Origin: a virus
Strand: one strand, 5' to 3'
DNA: 64,000 nt
IMG/VR virus record: IMGVR_UViG_3300042463_000409
Location: 1 to 64,000 of that record
Shown here: positions 8,161-16,658 of the stretch, piece by piece
How positions within the stretch are numbered: the first letter of the stretch is position 1
Layout: each line of letters opens with the position of its first letter
The notes under the pieces: model-generated
What the model was told of the DNA's origin: nothing
Database searches by the model: none
Seen by the model: only the letters and a program-made list of their open reading frames with translations
Made by a program: the position numbers and the translations under genes

Positions 8161-8874
8161 ATGAAAAAAATATTATTCTTTGTAACATTTTTATATACAA
8201 ATTTGTTACAAGCTCAGGTTGCTAAAACAACTACAGAGAATTACAAGGCTTCGTTTGAGACAAAGATTGATATAAGTCAGTTTATGGATTATGACGGACC
8301 TACTATACCAATACAAATACTTAAATGCGGAATATCAGATGAAATGTATGAACAATACCCTGAGCTCAAAGAGAAAAGGGTCGGCCTTGGCGTCGCTAAT
8401 ATCACGCTGGAATATCTTGAAAACCTCAACAGATTCACGTTTACAGAAGACAAGACAGAGATTAAGAATAGAATGGTTAAGCAATTCCAAGCGAGCCAAT
8501 CAGGAATCACTCAAGATAAGTTGGACGGACGAGGAAAGATTAGACTAGCTCATTACTTTGTTGAGATAGAATGTTATGACTATAGCGTATCTGAAGATGA
8601 AGAAATAAGGGTAAAGGACGGAATAAAGGAAACTGTAGTTACTCGTATAGGTCTACAAGTTAGATTTACTAACGCAGAAACAGGGGAAATTATTGCCGCT
8701 TCTGGTCTTGGTGAAGCAAAGACAACTAGGGAAGCAAGTTTGTTAAACGACGCTAACTTATCAGAAGTTAAATTTAATCAATCTACCATAGGAACAGCAA
8801 CTAAAAAAGCGCTAGATATTGCGTGCGCTCGCATCCTAAGTAGAATGGTTAAAAAGAATGTCTTTACGAAATAA
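8161..8874 (+). CDS. CsgG-like secreted protein (curli transport family)
   Basis: 237 residues with a signal peptide (MKKILFFVTFLYTNLLQAQ). The mature protein follows the CsgG-type order: VGLGVANITLEYLENLNRF, a helix (TEIKNRMVKQFQAS), LAHYFVEIECYDYSVS, then VRFTNAETGEIIAASGLGEA, and a final helix (ATKKALDIACARILSRMV). CsgG proteins form outer-membrane pores that export amyloid fibre subunits, or serve as related envelope assembly factors. No lipobox Cys is visible after the signal, unlike classical CsgG. It overlaps the next gene by 17 bases. Family call is by motif and order; an HMM search would settle it. Confidence 0.7.
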   Translation: MKKILFFVTFLYTNLLQAQVAKTTTENYKASFETKIDISQFMDYDGPTIPIQILKCGISDEMYEQYPELKEKRVGLGVANITLEYLENLNRFTFTEDKTEIKNRMVKQFQASQSGITQDKLDGRGKIRLAHYFVEIECYDYSVSEDEEIRVKDGIKETVVTRIGLQVRFTNAETGEIIAASGLGEAKTTREASLLNDANLSEVKFNQSTIGTATKKALDIACARILSRMVKKNVFTK

Positions 8875-10096
8875 GTTTATTTTACTTTACATATCAGTAG
8901 TATTACTACCAATATTCTCGTATTCTCAAATAATTACGAGCACTTTCGTAGATCCGTGCACTAAGAAGGTTACAACATTTGTAGTCCCTATGCAAGGAAC
9001 CACTATAGTGTTTATGGGTAAGTCAAGATACTTTACATCGGCAGATGTATCTAATGGCAATTTGATGGCGTGGATAAATCGGGTATATGCTGAATATGCA
9101 GCCCCGTGCCCTGTGGCTCAAGTAACTACACAGGTAGCAACACAGACTGTCGCTAATGCGGTAGCAGCAAGTGTAGCAGCAGCAGCTCCACCTCCTCCGC
9201 CACCAACTCCGCCTCCCGCACCAGCTGCATCGTCATCGTCGTCACAAAGTGGGGGTAGTTCTAGCTCATCTTCGTCACAAAGTGAGGGCAGTTCTTCTAA
9301 AAGCGAAGGAGGCTCATCAAAAAGCGAAGAAAGTTCGTCTAAAAGCGAAAGCAAAGAGGAGTCTAAATCTGAATCTAAGGAGGATAGTAAAGAGGAGAAA
9401 AAGGAGGATAAGAAGGAAGAAAAGAAAGAAGAGAAGAAGAAAGGGGGTAACAAAGCGGCAATGACGCCAATAGTTTTCTCTTCTGATTTAAGTTCTGTTC
9501 AAGTGATTGACGGAGACTTTAATTTAATGGCTAATTTAGGCCTTTCTAGGTCATCTTTAGCTGGAGATGTGTCTTACGGCACTACGGCAATTATATGGTC
9601 AAATTTGAAGCAATTTGCCCTATCTAGCAGGTATTCTAAGATGCAGTTTAAAGACAACCAATTATGTGGCATATCTACCTACTCTTATACAACGGCTTAC
9701 AATGATGGGAGTTTCACGCATATAGGGGCGTATTCTTATGTAACGATGGTTAAATCCTACATTTTAGGGTACAATCTAGCTGTTATAGGCATGAGAATAC
9801 CATCTGAAACAGCTAAACAAATATTTACTATGAGCTCTGTTACGTTGTTTGGTATGAGAGCTATAGTTATTAATCGTAGGATTACGATAATACCTGAGTT
9901 CTTTTTAATGGGAGCTCCTGTATCGTATGCTATGGGGTCTAGGGACTTAGGGGTCAATAAGCAGATATCTTATATATTTGGGAATACGTTTGACTTGGCT
10001 TTATCCAAGAAGTTCAGGATAAGTGCCAATCTTAAGTATATGGGAGGTCCTAGCAAGACAATTGGACTATTGGTAGGCTCTAGATTTAATTTGTAA
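8858..10096 (+). CDS. exported protein with Pro/Ser/Lys-Glu linker and C-terminal barrel-like domain
   Basis: 412 residues. A hydrophobic signal (FILLYISVVLLPIFSYS) precedes a small N-terminal domain (TFVDPCTKKVTTFVVP ... FMGKSRYFTSADV). Next come a poly-Pro run (~108-118), a Ser/Gly-rich run (~122-150) and a Ser/Lys/Glu-rich run (~150-195), about 90 residues of repetitive disordered linker. From ~200 the protein is strand-rich (YGTTAIIWSNLKQFALSSRY, FLMGAPVSYAMGS) and ends TIGLLVGSRFNL with terminal aromatic-hydrophobic pattern, like an outer-membrane barrel. The Pro and charged linker could span the periplasm or peptidoglycan. It overlaps the CsgG-like gene, so the two likely work together. 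Confidence 0.7.
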   Translation: MSLRNKFILLYISVVLLPIFSYSQIITSTFVDPCTKKVTTFVVPMQGTTIVFMGKSRYFTSADVSNGNLMAWINRVYAEYAAPCPVAQVTTQVATQTVANAVAASVAAAAPPPPPPTPPPAPAASSSSSQSGGSSSSSSSQSEGSSSKSEGGSSKSEESSSKSESKEESKSESKEDSKEEKKEDKKEEKKEEKKKGGNKAAMTPIVFSSDLSSVQVIDGDFNLMANLGLSRSSLAGDVSYGTTAIIWSNLKQFALSSRYSKMQFKDNQLCGISTYSYTTAYNDGSFTHIGAYSYVTMVKSYILGYNLAVIGMRIPSETAKQIFTMSSVTLFGMRAIVINRRITIIPEFFLMGAPVSYAMGSRDLGVNKQISYIFGNTFDLALSKKFRISANLKYMGGPSKTIGLLVGSRFNL

Positions 10097-10101
10097 ATTT
10101 G
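10070..10101 (+). promoter_or_regulatory. Bacteroidetes-type promoter before the lysis genes
   Basis: TTG at 10070-10072, 21 bases, then TAAATTTG at 10094-10101; the next ATG is at 10119. It overlaps the end of the previous gene and would allow lysis genes to be driven separately from the exported block. Confidence 0.55.
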
Positions 10102-10118
10102 CGTTAAATTATAAAACA

Positions 10119-10730
10119 ATGAAGAAAACATTACAAGTAGTTGGTCTTTTTATGATAGTTGCCTTGGCGGTATACATCAAGTTAAATGGTGTTCATAACC
10201 CATTTTCTCCTACAATCAAATATGTAAATGGTAAACCATACGAGGTTATTAAACATGATATCGATACTACATATATCGACAAAGTAACCATCAAGAAGGT
10301 AAAAGGGGAAGATATCTACCACGATACTACCATTTATGTAACTATTCCTGTAGATAAGCCTATTGATACAATGGCTATCTTGATGCATTACTATGCAAAG
10401 AATGTATACAAGGATACTTTACTACTCAATGACTCACTAGGATACGTAGCTATTACAGATACAATCAGCAAGAATGCTATTGTTAGCAGATTATACAACG
10501 CTAAAGTAAAAGAGCGTACTATCAAAGAGACAACTATTGTTAAGGAGTTACCTAAAATGCAGATATTCTGGGGTTTGGGTGCTTCGTTTGATAAGGTTAA
10601 CTTTGTGAATAACGTACAAGCCAATTTTCTCATAAAAACGAAGTGTGATAAAATTTACGGCGTAGGGGCAGGTGTGGACATAAACAAAGTTCCATTTGTA
10701 AATGCGTCATTATATTGGAAAATTAAATAA
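10119..10730 (+). CDS. membrane-anchored spanin-like protein
   Basis: 203 residues. A short N-terminal membrane anchor (LQVVGLFMIVALAVYIKL) is followed by beta-rich and helical periplasmic sequence full of Asp/Thr (DIDTTYIDKVTIKKV, DIYHDTTIYVTI). The C-terminus has paired strands (MQIFWGLGASFDKVNF, YGVGAGVDINKVPFVNASLYWKIK) like an outer-membrane hairpin. An inner anchor plus an outer-membrane-like end suits a protein joining both membranes during lysis, and it directly precedes the holin. The spanin role is inferred. Confidence 0.6.
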   Translation: MKKTLQVVGLFMIVALAVYIKLNGVHNPFSPTIKYVNGKPYEVIKHDIDTTYIDKVTIKKVKGEDIYHDTTIYVTIPVDKPIDTMAILMHYYAKNVYKDTLLLNDSLGYVAITDTISKNAIVSRLYNAKVKERTIKETTIVKELPKMQIFWGLGASFDKVNFVNNVQANFLIKTKCDKIYGVGAGVDINKVPFVNASLYWKIK

Positions 10731-10731
10731 T

Positions 10732-10980
10732 ATGAAAGAGTTTTTACTTAGAATGTTCAGTGACAAGTCTGACGTAAATCAAAAGGCTGTACTAGGTTTT
10801 GTATCATTTGTATTAATGGTTCTATATGCACTAGCAGACATCGTTACAGGTGTGGCAGGTGTTACATTTGTTATCGAACCTATTGTATTCAATGGCTTAA
10901 TGTATACCGCAATGACTATGTGTGGCATTACAGGAGTAGAAGCTGTATTTGGTAACAAAAACTTAAAAGAAAAGCAGTAA
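10732..10980 (+). CDS. holin
   Basis: 82 residues from ATG 10732, one base after the previous stop; an upstream start would run into that gene. Two hydrophobic segments (AVLGFVSFVLMVLYALADIVTGVAGVTFVIEPIVF, splitting around residues 20-50, and MYTAMTMCGITGVEAVFG) and a charged C-terminus (NKNLKEKQ) fit a phage holin. Its stop overlaps the endolysin start (TAATG), the classical holin-lysin arrangement. Confidence 0.75.
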   Translation: MKEFLLRMFSDKSDVNQKAVLGFVSFVLMVLYALADIVTGVAGVTFVIEPIVFNGLMYTAMTMCGITGVEAVFGNKNLKEKQ

Positions 10981-11576
10981 TGAAACTAGATAAGCTAAAA
11001 GGTCATATACCAGATTCTGTAATAGCTCAGATTCCATTAGTTTCTGAAAAATTCGGTGTGAATACTCCGTTGCGTTTGGCTCATTTTTTAGCTCAAACAG
11101 GACATGAATCAGGTGGATTCAGGGCAACTGCTGAAAACCTAAACTATAGCGCAAAGGGATTGACTAATATATTCAAGAAGTATTTTACTCCAATAAGTGC
11201 CAAAGAGTTTGAACGTAAGCCTGAAAAGATTGCTAATATAGTTTACGCAAACAGAATGGGCAACGGGAATCAAGCGAGTGGAGATGGCTTTAAATTTAGA
11301 GGGAGAGGTTATATTCAATTGACAGGCAGAAGCAACTATACAGCATTCGACAAATCTGTTGATGATGATATAATTGCTAACCCTGATTTAGTTTCTACAA
11401 AATACCCTCTTCTTTCTGCTGCATGGTTTTGGTCTAAGAATGGTTTAAATGCTATATCTGACCAAGGCGCATCGGAAGATGTAGTAACAAAGATTACAAA
11501 GAGAGTTAATGGCGGTGTCATAGGACTTCCTGATAGAATTAAACACTTCAAAGAGTATCATCAATTATTATCATGA
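10980..11576 (+). CDS. endolysin, glycoside hydrolase family 19 (chitinase-like)
   Basis: 198 residues, the usual length for a single-domain GH19 lysin. Key motifs are in order: FLAQTGHESGGF (catalytic Glu43), AENLNYSA, ANRMGNGNQASGDGFKFRGR and GYIQLTGRSNY. The enzyme cuts the glycan strands of peptidoglycan. There is no signal peptide, so it needs the adjacent holin to reach the wall. It overlaps the next small gene by four bases (ATGA). Confidence 0.93.
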   Translation: MKLDKLKGHIPDSVIAQIPLVSEKFGVNTPLRLAHFLAQTGHESGGFRATAENLNYSAKGLTNIFKKYFTPISAKEFERKPEKIANIVYANRMGNGNQASGDGFKFRGRGYIQLTGRSNYTAFDKSVDDDIIANPDLVSTKYPLLSAAWFWSKNGLNAISDQGASEDVVTKITKRVNGGVIGLPDRIKHFKEYHQLLS

Positions 11577-11719
11577 TACCTAGAGCAATATTCATAAGTA
11601 TGATACTATTAATCGTTTATCTTTTTATATCTTTAGTTATATCAGATAGAAAAGTAAGTAGACAAGAAAAAGAAATTAAAGTTCTTAAAGAAGAGCTTGA
11701 ATTATATAAAAAATGGTAA
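11573..11719 (+). CDS. small membrane protein with coiled coil (i-spanin-like)
   Basis: 48 residues, ATG overlapping the endolysin stop (ATGA). A membrane segment (FISMILLIVYLFISLVI) is followed by a charged helix (RKVSRQEKEIKVLKEELELYKKW). Size, topology and position match a small inner-membrane spanin subunit such as Rz. No homology is claimed. Confidence 0.6.
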   Translation: MIPRAIFISMILLIVYLFISLVISDRKVSRQEKEIKVLKEELELYKKW

Positions 11720-11747
11720 ATAACAAACCCGAACAACCTGGTAACAT

Positions 11748-12029
11748 ATGCCTAGAAACAATAACGCTGGAAAGCATCCGAGCTATCTGCGTCTCAACTG
11801 GAGCCCAAGCTCAATAAAGAGAAAAAGGGAATACGATAAAAAGTATAGCTCTTCTGAAAAACAGAAGAAGTATCGAGTTGAACTAAACAGAGCAAACAGG
11901 GAGGCTGGTACTTATGGTAACGGCGACAATAAAGATATGAGCCATACTAAGTCAGGTAAACTTAAAATGGAACACCAGAGGTTAAATAGAGCTAGGAACG
12001 GGCGTAACGGTAAATCAACCAAGAAGTAA
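11748..12029 (+). CDS. small basic protein, HNH-like remnant
   Basis: 93 residues, very rich in Lys, Arg, Asn and Ser. The C-terminal half (GNGDNKDMSHTKSGKLKMEHQRLNRARNG, in pieces) recalls the His-Asn-His layout of small phage HNH proteins, but the second HN pair is incomplete. DNA binding is likely from charge; nuclease activity is doubtful. Confidence 0.6.
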   Translation: MPRNNNAGKHPSYLRLNWSPSSIKRKREYDKKYSSSEKQKKYRVELNRANREAGTYGNGDNKDMSHTKSGKLKMEHQRLNRARNGRNGKSTKK

Positions 12030-12037
12030 TATATTTG
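12030..12037 (+). promoter_or_regulatory. TATATTTG promoter -7 box
   Basis: TATATTTG, 17 bases before the ATG at 12055. No clear upstream TTTG. Confidence 0.35.
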
Positions 12038-12054
12038 CAAAAATTAACAGATAA

Positions 12055-12270
12055 ATGGAGCATCCTTTAAAGATTTCGGATTCGGTAGGAATACCAAGTA
12101 CGCTAGGGGCAATCACTTTAAATATTATGCAGATGCTTAATTTATCAAACATTAATATGGTATTAACTTTAGTGATTTCACTATTGTCAATAACATATCT
12201 GTTAATCAACATCTCTATCAAGTATAGAGAACTAAAGAAGGTAAAGAAGGGAAAAAATAACCCTTCTTAG
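12055..12270 (+). CDS. small two-segment membrane protein
   Basis: 71 residues with two hydrophobic stretches (IPSTLGAITLNIMQMLNL, weak; MVLTLVISLLSITYLLINISI, strong) and a basic tail (KYRELKKVKKGKNNPS). Possible second holin or antiholin by position and form. It ends overlapping the stop of a convergent small gene. Confidence 0.6.
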   Translation: MEHPLKISDSVGIPSTLGAITLNIMQMLNLSNINMVLTLVISLLSITYLLINISIKYRELKKVKKGKNNPS

Positions 12271-12434
12271 CCTTTTTTTCTGTAGTCTACTTTCCCAACA
12301 TCATACTTGTATACAATAGCTCTAATTTTAGATTGCAACAACTGAAGATAATCTTCTATTCTCTTTTTCTCTGCCATTAAAACTTCTAAGTCTTTTGAAT
12401 CATTAACAGATTCATCCATTTTGATTATCTTCAT
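12267..12434 (-). CDS. small helical protein, end of the leftward arm
   Basis: 55 residues read leftward from ATG 12434 to the TAA at 12267-12269. The sequence is a charged helix (EVLMAEKKRIEDYLQLLQ) with a short basic end (YKYDVGKVDYRKKG). Its last four bases overlap the end of the rightward gene, marking where the two transcription directions meet. Confidence 0.55.
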   Translation of the reverse strand: MKIIKMDESVNDSKDLEVLMAEKKRIEDYLQLLQSKIRAIVYKYDVGKVDYRKKG

Positions 12435-12454
12435 AGTATCTAATTATTATTATT

Positions 12455-12646
12455 ATGATTATTTCAGTGCATCCGATTCCAGAAACAGATCCAAATATAC
12501 AATTTCAGGTGATATATTTATGCACTAAAATGGACCCCATTGATTTACTGAGCACTTCATATATAAATGATTTTATATCTGATGATGAAGGAGTCGACGG
12601 GGGGATTGACGACCCCTTCTTGTTATCATATATATACGCTAATTAA
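12455..12646 (+). CDS. doubtful small acidic protein
   Basis: 63 residues, beginning MIISVHPIPETDPN and ending in an acidic stretch (DDEGVDGGIDDP). It reads against the surrounding leftward genes and overlaps the end of the metallophosphoesterase gene by four bases. There is no promoter box. It fills an otherwise empty 208-base gap, which is the main argument for it. Confidence 0.3.
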   Translation: MIISVHPIPETDPNIQFQVIYLCTKMDPIDLLSTSYINDFISDDEGVDGGIDDPFLLSYIYAN

Positions 12647-13683
12647 AATATGTGGCTGAATCTTGCAATCTGCCCGTGCAGTTTGTGATGCAAGAAACCT
12701 TCAACGGCCTTTGGTGCATGCACATATCCATTTCTGTGATGCCATGAATCAGCTCCTGACGGACTTCTTAAAGCCTCGATAGTAACTCCCATGATATCTT
12801 TTGAACGCTTGTGGTGAATGTGATGAATGTAAAAGTATTTGTGTTTACAAGAAGACCAGTCAGTTCCTGACTCGTGAGCCATAAGCAATGGTAAATCATT
12901 TTCTTTTGCTCCGTCTCCGTGTGTAGTACCTATAAGGTTGTTATAGTATCTGTAATATTTTCTGTGGTTGATAGAGCAATTAAATTCAACATTCTTATCT
13001 CTACTGAACCAAGACTGAATTGTATCAGCTAAAAAGAAACCATTTGTGTAATCGTGGTTAGAAGGGTCGTACTGCACAAATACATTAGATACTTCTCTAA
13101 GTGTTTCAATAATCTCTACATGCAATCTTTTAGCAATCAAGAAATTATCATACCACATTCCGTCTGTATCTTGCGGAGTTCCAGATGTAGTCTGTCTTTT
13201 AGGTGTATCTACATGCAGGATATCGTTTCCGATAACGTATAGTATTTGGTCTACATTGAACGCAGAAGCTTTTTCAAGTATACCATACACACCTTGCATA
13301 ACTCTATCAACAGCTATCTTGTTATTATACTCGTCATTTGTTTCAAATGCAGAGCATAGTTTACCGATATGTATATCGGCAGGGTCAATAACCAAAAGAT
13401 GTGCATCTTCGGGTCTGTTAAACGGAGTTCTTTGAATCTCTAAATACTCAGGAGCATATTCTTTCATTTCTGATATAATAGCGTCCTTGACGTCATTATA
13501 ACTTACTTGAGCTCCCTTGACATTAATTGAGAAGTGTTCTCCTTTGAACCAATAGTGCTTAACATCTTGTACAGGAATGCCTTGTTTTTCGCATTCCTCA
13601 GAAAGCGCTTCGTGTTGAGACCTGATATCTTTTAAGATATCGAATTCGGCCTCTGTAATCCGAGGTCTGATTTCTTTTTTCAT
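12643..13683 (-). CDS. calcineurin-like metallophosphoesterase
   Basis: 346 residues. Metal-binding motifs are present in order: DIHIG (Asp103, His105), GNDILHVD (Asp154), SNHDYTN (Asn209, His210), TTHGDG (His255) and HHIHH (His288/His290). This set defines calcineurin-type phosphoesterases, which include SbcD/Mre11-like DNA nucleases; phages often carry one in the replication region. A ~95-residue helical N-terminal part precedes the catalytic domain. A DNA nuclease role is inferred from context; substrate cannot be read from sequence. Confidence 0.85.
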   Translation of the reverse strand: MKKEIRPRITEAEFDILKDIRSQHEALSEECEKQGIPVQDVKHYWFKGEHFSINVKGAQVSYNDVKDAIISEMKEYAPEYLEIQRTPFNRPEDAHLLVIDPADIHIGKLCSAFETNDEYNNKIAVDRVMQGVYGILEKASAFNVDQILYVIGNDILHVDTPKRQTTSGTPQDTDGMWYDNFLIAKRLHVEIIETLREVSNVFVQYDPSNHDYTNGFFLADTIQSWFSRDKNVEFNCSINHRKYYRYYNNLIGTTHGDGAKENDLPLLMAHESGTDWSSCKHKYFYIHHIHHKRSKDIMGVTIEALRSPSGADSWHHRNGYVHAPKAVEGFLHHKLHGQIARFSHIF

Positions 13684-13709
13684 GTATTTATGGGTTAGGT
13701 TTTGCTAAA

Positions 13710-14078
13710 CTACAACTTTTTAATAAACTCAACAACTTCTCTGCACTCTTTTTGATTTTTTGGTAAAAATATATGAGGCTGTTCTCCGAATTCACTATAA
13801 AGCCTGTACTTTAAGAGCTTCCACTTTAGCTTATTGTCATTCCTCTGAAACCCTTTGGTGTCAACTATTACAGACTTCCCTTTCTCTGTCAAATCAAAAT
13901 CAACAGTTAATGTCATTGCTCTAATGGACTTTCCTTGATACTTAAACGTTGGATGAAGTAAGTATGGAACTTGAAAATCAAATTTAATTTTCTCGCTCAT
14001 CAATAGTTCATAGAAGAATAACTCTAACCTAGAGTCAAACTTCAAACCATACTTCTGCACCTTTTTGATTTGCCTCAT
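13710..14078 (-). CDS. DUF1064-like PD-(D/E)xK nuclease
   Basis: 122 residues. KYGLKFDSRLELFFYELL, then FDFQVPYLLHP, then LTVDFDLTEKGKSVIVDTKGF, then KLKWKLLKYRLY match DUF1064-type small phage nucleases. Glu in DSRLE, Asp in VDFD and the D-x-K of VDTKG form a PD-(D/E)xK centre. The family is thought to act on branched DNA like Holliday-junction resolvases. Its start codon overlaps the stop of the small upstream gene. Confidence 0.78.
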   Translation of the reverse strand: MRQIKKVQKYGLKFDSRLELFFYELLMSEKIKFDFQVPYLLHPTFKYQGKSIRAMTLTVDFDLTEKGKSVIVDTKGFQRNDNKLKWKLLKYRLYSEFGEQPHIFLPKNQKECREVVEFIKKL

Positions 14079-14179
14079 AAATTAGATAAAGAACAGGTAA
14101 GTAAAAGACCCATCATTAGTAAATATAAAAACAATAGTACTAAAACGGGATGCCCTTCATTATTATTGTCTTTTTTCAT
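14075..14179 (-). CDS. tiny membrane protein
   Basis: 34 residues from ATG 14179 to the TGA at 14075-14077, which overlaps the next start (ATGA). Hydrophobic run VLVLLFLYLLMMGLLLTC after a short polar start. The coupling supports translation; function unknown. Confidence 0.4.
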   Translation of the reverse strand: MKKDNNNEGHPVLVLLFLYLLMMGLLLTCSLSNL

Positions 14180-14182
14180 AAA

Positions 14183-14584
14183 TTATATCAAATTTAATTC
14201 ACTTTTGCTATATGACAATGCAGAACGCAATATTTCTATCTTGTAATGGCATTCTTTAATCAATAACTCTGTAATGTTATTGTAAAAGCTACAATCGCCT
14301 ATCTCGTAAGCTATTAGCATCTTTTTTTCTGTTGCAGACCTATCGTCATTGTTTAATGTGATAAGCTTAGAGAAAGATAATTTCTCTGTAAGGTATTGGA
14401 ACTGAGCTTTTGCTGTAATACCTAAAGACATTATTGATGTAATTTCAGATAGGTGTTCTACAATAGCCCTAGGGTCGCTACAATCAATCTTTTTTCCTAC
14501 AACAGCTCTGTATGCTTCATACATTTCTATTGACTTTTCAAAAGCAGATTGCAATGATTGGTCTGTAAATACTTGCTTCGCCAT
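14183..14584 (-). CDS. conserved hypothetical helical protein
   Basis: 133 residues, helical throughout (FEKSIEMYEAYRAVVGKK, LTEKLSFSKLITL), no membrane segment or metal motif. Bacteroidetes phages often have such a protein among replication genes, but no function is known. The leader just before its ATG (CCAATAAAACCATAA) resembles those of other leftward genes. Confidence 0.65.
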   Translation of the reverse strand: MAKQVFTDQSLQSAFEKSIEMYEAYRAVVGKKIDCSDPRAIVEHLSEITSIMSLGITAKAQFQYLTEKLSFSKLITLNNDDRSATEKKMLIAYEIGDCSFYNNITELLIKECHYKIEILRSALSYSKSELNLI

Positions 14585-14588
14585 GGTT

Positions 14589-14825
14589 TTATGGTTTTAT
14601 TGGTTTAATTCTAAGTGCAAATTCTTTGTCTAACTCTTTTGAATAGACTCTCTTCTTTTGTTTTATAGCATTCTTAATAACATTGTGGCCGATGATTAGC
14701 TTTTGTTGTGCTAATTTCAATGTCTTGAACTCAATGGCCTTTTCTCTTCGCTCTTCCAAATCTTCAATAGATAAGTCATAAGCTAAAATTGTAACTCTTG
14801 ATTCGTCTATAAACTCGTATCCCAT
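14589..14825 (-). CDS. hypothetical basic helical protein
   Basis: 78 residues: an N-terminal strand (ESRVTILAYDLS) then charged helices (EDLEERREKAIEFKTLKLAQQKL, in pieces) and a Lys/Arg-rich end. It lies 1 base after the primase-helicase stop, so it is very likely in the same transcript and may be an accessory replication protein. Confidence 0.6.
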   Translation of the reverse strand: MGYEFIDESRVTILAYDLSIEDLEERREKAIEFKTLKLAQQKLIIGHNVIKNAIKQKKRVYSKELDKEFALRIKPIKP

Positions 14826-14826
14826 T

Positions 14827-16644
14827 TTAAAACTTACATTTATGTTTTAGTAATAAATAATCCCTATTAAAAGGAAGCATTCCGTTTTCATCTACAAATT
14901 CAACTCCATTATTCATTCTTAATATGCATGGGTTTCCTTGTGTTGTCGGCTTGCCACCCGTCTCTTTATTTCTAACTTTATCAACAGAAATCTCTGTTAC
15001 CATCCATTCGTATTGGTCTTTGATTTTCCTATGATAAGTCACAAAGTTATCAACCCTATTGTAAAGTGCAGCACCCCCTTCGGTATCTGATGCGTGAGGC
15101 ATCTTTTGGTTGCCATCTTTATCTCTTTCTCTTTGAGAATTGGTTGTACTATGTACTGATAAAAATATAGAAGTGTTGTATCTTTTTGTATAGTTGAGCA
15201 TCTCGCTATATGCCTCGTAGTCGTATATGTATTTATTCTTTGCTGCTGTCAACTCCATCTTCAAAGAATTATACGGATCAATAAACAGCCCCTTCAAAGA
15301 CTTATAGTTCATAAGCACTTTAGAGTGGTCTAATATCTCTCCGTATGTGTACATATTATCGGTAGATAGTATAAAGAAGTGCTCATCTACAAACTTTAAT
15401 GAAGCTGCATGCTCTGAGTCGTTCATACTTGTAATCTTCTTGCCAACAAAGAACTCCATAATCTTCATCTTAACTGAAGCAGATTGATTCTCTCCTGTGT
15501 ACAGCATCCAATTCCAATCATAATGCACAGCAGATAGGAAAATGAGCCACAAATTGACTGTTGTTTTACCAATATGGCTGTGTGCTAGGGACGCATAAAA
15601 TTCGCCCTCTTTTAGCCTCAGATGGTCATCTAAATGCTTATACCCAAAAGGCATACCCATAGGTATGAGGCCAGACCTAAACTTATAGATAAAATCATCG
15701 TCTTTGGACCTAGAAGAAAGAAAGGACAAGTCTTCCTCCATAACTCCAATTTCACGTACAGCTTCCCTGTACTCAGATTCAACCTCATGTATAGGCCTGG
15801 TCATACCATGACGCAATCCGTCTTCTATGGTTCTCTTGGCTAGTTGGATGTCGTCTACATCTTTCTTAGAAATCTCGTGAGCAAGAATATCGTAAGCAAT
15901 ATCATATTCTATGTATTTAGTTGCAACATATCCGCCTAATAATGTAGCTGCCCTAAGTAACGTATGATGCTTTTGTCCATCAGGTGCTAGCCTAATCATT
16001 CTAGAGGCTACATCAATTTTTTTATAATCCGTAAACCCATCTCCCATTTTAACCGAAGATGGCTTTATCTCTTCGTCCTGAACAATATCAAAAAACACAC
16101 TAGAAGATGTGTTAACGTATATCTCAGGATCATAAGATACGTACAATACCCTAGCTATGTTTTTAGCTGTTGGGTCTAAGCCAGGTATCTTTTCTAGTAG
16201 AGCTTTGTAGTGCTGCGTATGCTTATTTCCGTCTCCAATCTTAACTAGACCATGAAGACCTCTACCACTAGAAGAAATCCATAAGGCATATATAAATGGA
16301 TTATTAATTAATTCTTGCTTTGCCTCATTAACATCTTCGATATCATCAATATCTATTGGCACAAATCCGCTATGCTTTGTCAGAGATTTGTCATCTCTGT
16401 AAGACACATACTCTGTTCCGTTGTCTCTTGTTTTAGTTATAGGCTTATTAAATTCTCCTGAAAATAAAACGCATGGCAGTCCTGACTTTAACTCTCTAAT
16501 TTTGTTCTCGTCTTTACATTGCCTTATCTCGCTTACTTTCTCTTTGTATTTGCCTGTTTCTATTCCTTTCAATACCGAACCCAATTCGACAAAGTGGGGC
16601 TCATGTATTGTAGTAATGTTTCTAAATAAGGTTACTCTCTGCAT
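14827..16644 (-). CDS. primase-helicase (BT4734/VirE-type primase plus RecA-fold helicase)
   Basis: 605 residues. The N-terminal half is a primase-type domain known in Bacteroidetes elements: HSGFVPIDIDDIED (Asp98/Asp100 metal pair) and ISSSGRGLHGLVKI (His131), the DxD and sxH motifs of archaeo-eukaryotic-type primases. A helical linker covers ~210-320. The C-terminal half is a RecA-fold helicase with Walker A AHSHIGKT (Lys360), Walker B LKGLFIDPYNSL, and the DnaB/Twinkle-like region SVHSTTNSQ ... ASDTEGGAALYNRVDN. It should unwind the fork and make primers. Confidence 0.85.
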   Translation of the reverse strand: MQRVTLFRNITTIHEPHFVELGSVLKGIETGKYKEKVSEIRQCKDENKIRELKSGLPCVLFSGEFNKPITKTRDNGTEYVSYRDDKSLTKHSGFVPIDIDDIEDVNEAKQELINNPFIYALWISSSGRGLHGLVKIGDGNKHTQHYKALLEKIPGLDPTAKNIARVLYVSYDPEIYVNTSSSVFFDIVQDEEIKPSSVKMGDGFTDYKKIDVASRMIRLAPDGQKHHTLLRAATLLGGYVATKYIEYDIAYDILAHEISKKDVDDIQLAKRTIEDGLRHGMTRPIHEVESEYREAVREIGVMEEDLSFLSSRSKDDDFIYKFRSGLIPMGMPFGYKHLDDHLRLKEGEFYASLAHSHIGKTTVNLWLIFLSAVHYDWNWMLYTGENQSASVKMKIMEFFVGKKITSMNDSEHAASLKFVDEHFFILSTDNMYTYGEILDHSKVLMNYKSLKGLFIDPYNSLKMELTAAKNKYIYDYEAYSEMLNYTKRYNTSIFLSVHSTTNSQRERDKDGNQKMPHASDTEGGAALYNRVDNFVTYHRKIKDQYEWMVTEISVDKVRNKETGGKPTTQGNPCILRMNNGVEFVDENGMLPFNRDYLLLKHKCKF

Positions 16645-16658
16645 ACATATTGATTTTG

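Noticed and set aside
9118-9453. Leftward Ser-rich 111-residue frame
   Set aside because: It is the mirror image of the low-complexity linker of the rightward exported protein.
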